Below, piece after piece: positions 32,354-34,197 of a stretch of DNA of 34,197 nucleotides (its first letter is position 1; each line of letters starts with the position of its first letter). The stretch is from Nostoc sp. MG11 (GTDB lineage: Bacteria > Cyanobacteriota > Cyanobacteriia > Cyanobacteriales > Nostocaceae). A program made the position numbers and the translations under genes. The stretch spans positions 1 through 34,197 of the forward strand of contig NZ_JACXXN010000047.1 in assembly GCF_014904695.1 (NCBI RefSeq). The letters are read 5' to 3'. The notes below the pieces were generated by a model that was not told where the DNA came from, did no database searches, and worked only from the letters and a program-made list of their open reading frames with translations.

Positions 32354-32473
32354 ATGACTGCAACTATCGCTCGTCCCAAGTCCAAAAAGTATGCCACTGC
32401 TAGTAAACCCCAATCCTCGTACAGACGGCTCCATGTGATAATCCCAATTGAAGATATGTTGTGGGCATCATAG
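32354..32473 (+). CDS. Short hypothetical ORF, possibly truncated
   Basis: The product is 39 residues (MTATIARPKSKKYATASKPQ, then SSYRRLHVIIPIEDMLWAS), with AGGAG nine bases before the ATG. The basic N-terminus and RLHVIIP segment resemble the start of small DNA-binding plasmid proteins. It may be a real mini-protein or the head of a gene cut off by the following rearrangement. Function unknown. Confidence 0.4.
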   Translation: MTATIARPKSKKYATASKPQSSYRRLHVIIPIEDMLWAS

Positions 32474-32860
32474 CAAAGACCTTCAGTTACACAATTGTGA
32501 CAGGAGTCTTGGACAGCTGACCCCTATGGTTCTCGGTGGATGCCTTTGAGCTCTGCTTTAGGATACAGTACTTTTATCTCTGCGAAGAAAATCTCTCCGA
32601 CAGTGGTTTGTTCATTTTTAAGCCGGACAAGTCGATACAGGATGGACGCGAAACTGTTGGGTGGATGGTACGGAATTTATATCGTAGCAGGAGAAAGGAG
32701 TTTTGGGAGTCAGTAGATTCTGGTAATCAACAAGCAAGTTCTGAAAAACAAGAATTAAATGTTGGAAATTCAAAGACTAGTGCTGGCTCTAAAGAAATGC
32801 GTTGTTTACACAAAGCGTCTTCTTGATCTATCTTTAGCACTTTGTACCAGACCAATGCCT
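32474..32860. other. 387-bp region without a supported gene, ending at an IS6-type end
   Basis: A 96-codon frame (32536-32826, GTG start) is present. Its product has no recognisable family and no ribosome-binding site is seen, so it is left uncalled. The last 25 bp or so (from about 32836, TACCAGACCA...) resemble the inner end of the IS6-type element at 34024. The region may therefore be a remnant of one. Confidence 0.4.
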
Positions 32861-32877
32861 GTTTTTGCAACACAACC
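32861..32877. repeat. IS6-type terminal inverted repeat, left copy
   Basis: GTTTTTGCAACACAACC is the exact reverse complement of the repeats at 34007-34023 and 34024-34040. Similarity extends inward (TACCAGACCA on this side, TGGTCTGGTA on the other). Its tip points right, so the element's body lies to the left. Confidence 0.65.
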
Positions 32878-32958
32878 GTTATGATGTATACTTAAAGATT
32901 ACGTAAGACTTTAGTTACTGGTTTTAACTTAAATATTAAGAGGTATAGAGCCAAGTAT

Positions 32959-33753
32959 ATGCTGAATTTAGGTTCCTTCTTGTTAACTCAAATTTTAAAA
33001 GTACTAACAGGTTCCACTCTTCTTTACTTAATGTTAGCTACTACACACCAAGAGGCAAAAGCTGCTGAGTTATTTCTTGATGGTGGATTACTACCAAGCG
33101 AACAGGGATGGAACTCTGTAACAGATTTTGGCTTACCACCAGATGTTTCTACTGATGGTAAAGTCTTGACAGTAAATACGATTGGAATATCTTCACCTCC
33201 TGATGTTCCCTCCGGTCAATTTACATTGTTTTACCGTGATGTGGGGATGGAGAAAATGACTCGCTACTCCATTAACTCCATTGAATTTTCATTAAAAGTA
33301 ATCGATGTTTCTGAAAAACATAATACCTATGATGCAGGTATTGCTTTTTTGCCGAGTTACAATGAGCTTGGTTTTGGCTCTGTTATTGACAGAAGTCAAA
33401 TGATTTATCTTGATGAAGATAGTATTGGTTGGGGCGATGAAACTGATTCATTCACTCTAAATACTACGAGTAAATTTCGTACATATCGTCTGACTGTAGA
33501 AAATAATGGTCAGGCTAAGTTATTCGTTGATAACGTACTTGCTTTACAACGCGGTAATTTTCAAACAAACGGTATAATTGCCTTCGGTGATCAGACTAAC
33601 GATCTAGGTGTAGATGGACGTTTTGCAATCAAAAGTATTTCTGTAGAGAAAACTCCGATTGTCCCTGAACCTCTTACTTTTAGTGGTGCAGCAGTCGCAG
33701 GTGTTATTGGGTTATGGATGAAGCGCAAGCAAAAAGCTTCAACAGCAGTATAG
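32959..33753 (+). CDS. PEP-CTERM domain exported protein
   Basis: The 264-residue protein has an N-terminal signal sequence (hydrophobic residues about 7-28, cut after AKA) and a beta-rich body (RYSINSIEFSLKVIDVSEKH, YRLTVENNGQAKLFVDNVLA). That body resembles a lectin/LamG-like jelly roll, a tentative match. It ends in a PEP-CTERM tail: VPEPLTFSGAAVAGVIGLW followed by MKRKQK. PEP-CTERM proteins are processed by exosortase in cyanobacteria. It sits between two IS6-type ends. Confidence 0.88.
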   Translation: MLNLGSFLLTQILKVLTGSTLLYLMLATTHQEAKAAELFLDGGLLPSEQGWNSVTDFGLPPDVSTDGKVLTVNTIGISSPPDVPSGQFTLFYRDVGMEKMTRYSINSIEFSLKVIDVSEKHNTYDAGIAFLPSYNELGFGSVIDRSQMIYLDEDSIGWGDETDSFTLNTTSKFRTYRLTVENNGQAKLFVDNVLALQRGNFQTNGIIAFGDQTNDLGVDGRFAIKSISVEKTPIVPEPLTFSGAAVAGVIGLWMKRKQKASTAV

Positions 33754-34006
33754 TTTCGCTATTTTGTTTAAGTCATAATACAATGTACTGCTCACATTAA
33801 GGCGATTCTTGGGTTTACGGTTCCAAGTGAGTGTCAGCCGATGTGGTTGCTTGCCACTTTGATTGAGCAGCTGGGACTGAAACTGGCAAATTAAAAAGTG
33901 GGCCCTCGTAGGGAGCAGGTGAAAATTTTCTCACTTGCGAAAGAGGAATTGGAATTTGCAACGAAAGTAATTGCTCACCGGGAACGGAAACGTGCCCACA
34001 CAGAAG

Positions 34007-34040
34007 GGTTGTGTTGCAAAAACGGTTGTGTTGCAAAAAC
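34007..34040. repeat. Tandem pair of IS6-type inverted repeats
   Basis: The 17-bp sequence GGTTGTGTTGCAAAAAC occurs twice back to back (34007-34023 and 34024-34040). The second copy starts the IS6-like element whose transposase begins at 34102. A duplicated end is unusual. Confidence 0.65.
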
Positions 34041-34101
34041 TAGGGCTGGTCTGGTAGAAGTGTAGTTGTACCAATAGTCTTGTATCAAAGTTAGCCCATT
34101 A

Positions 34102-34197
34102 ATGAACCCCAAAGAACCGTTTAAATGGCGTCATTTCCAATCCGAGCTCATCCTTCTATGTGTGCGGTGGTATCTACGATATCCATTGAGCTATAGG
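34102..34197 (+). CDS. IS6-family transposase, N-terminus only (window edge)
   Basis: The ATG at 34102 begins MNPKEPFKWRHFQSELILLC, followed by VRWYLRYPLSYR before the window ends. This HFQSELILLCVRWYLRYPLSYRDL-type start is characteristic of IS6/IS240 DDE transposases (a mobilising enzyme that acts by replicative cointegration). An IS6-type end lies 61 bp upstream. Only 32 residues are visible, so integrity is unknown. Confidence 0.88.
   Translation, partial: MNPKEPFKWRHFQSELILLCVRWYLRYPLSYR

Noticed and set aside
32536-32826. 96-codon plus-strand frame with GTG start
   Set aside because: No family or ribosome-binding site is visible, and it lies between two mobile-element remnants; more likely chance or debris.
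33815-34036. 73-codon minus-strand frame next to the IS6-type end
   Set aside because: It starts inside the tandem IS6-type repeat and has no initiation signal or recognisable family.

Overview
The window looks like part of a plasmid from a filamentous, heterocyst-forming-type cyanobacterium (Nostoc/Anabaena group). Three things point there: frequent HIP1 octamers (GCGATCGC) on both strands, dispersed small repeats typical of Nostoc, and many small protein families best known from Nostoc plasmids. The plasmid assignment is an inference. It rests mainly on a large CyRepA1-type replication protein (22060-25371), two ParB-like proteins, an HU protein, two toxin-antitoxin pairs and several IS pieces. 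No rRNA, tRNA or CRISPR array was seen.

Layout. Positions 1-7000 hold a truncated small gene, a photolyase/cryptochrome, an HU operon with three tiny unknown genes, an acidic small protein, an exported SPOR/phosphodiester-glycosidase protein and a small HExxH protein. Positions 7000-15700 are an accessory patchwork. It carries two ParB-like paralogs (7038-7946 and 14173-15108), a frameshifted remnant of a third (11667-11932), a PIN-type and a DUF433/DUF5615-type toxin-antitoxin pair, two GNAT acetyltransferases, a P-loop kinase, several gene fragments and an XRE regulator.

Positions 15700-25650 are a co-directed plus-strand block. It starts at a run of 15-bp iteron-like repeats and continues through about ten small, mostly uncharacterised genes: a SAP-like protein, an HTH protein, a DUF1392-like protein and an antirepressor-like protein among them. 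It then reaches an AlkB-like oxygenase, the CyRepA1 protein and an 84-residue follower. I read it as the replication and maintenance core of the replicon.

Positions 25700-30640 encode a complete BMP-family ABC importer (lipoprotein, double ATPase, two permeases), probably for nucleosides. Positions 30857-32243 are an IS701-like element with a dead transposase. After it come a PEP-CTERM protein gene bracketed by IS6-type ends and the start of an IS6 transposase that runs off the right edge.

The most unusual signals are these. (1) Two perfect 23-bp palindromes (11-1-11, sharing ACAA-N-TTGT) sit at the same place inside the two ParB-like genes, where the paralogs otherwise diverge. (2) About seven contiguous 15-bp repeats lie between the XRE gene and the replication block. 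(3) A 24-bp element is inserted in frame in the AlkB-like gene, and its removal exactly restores a HIP1 site. (4) HU is coupled to small genes of unknown function.
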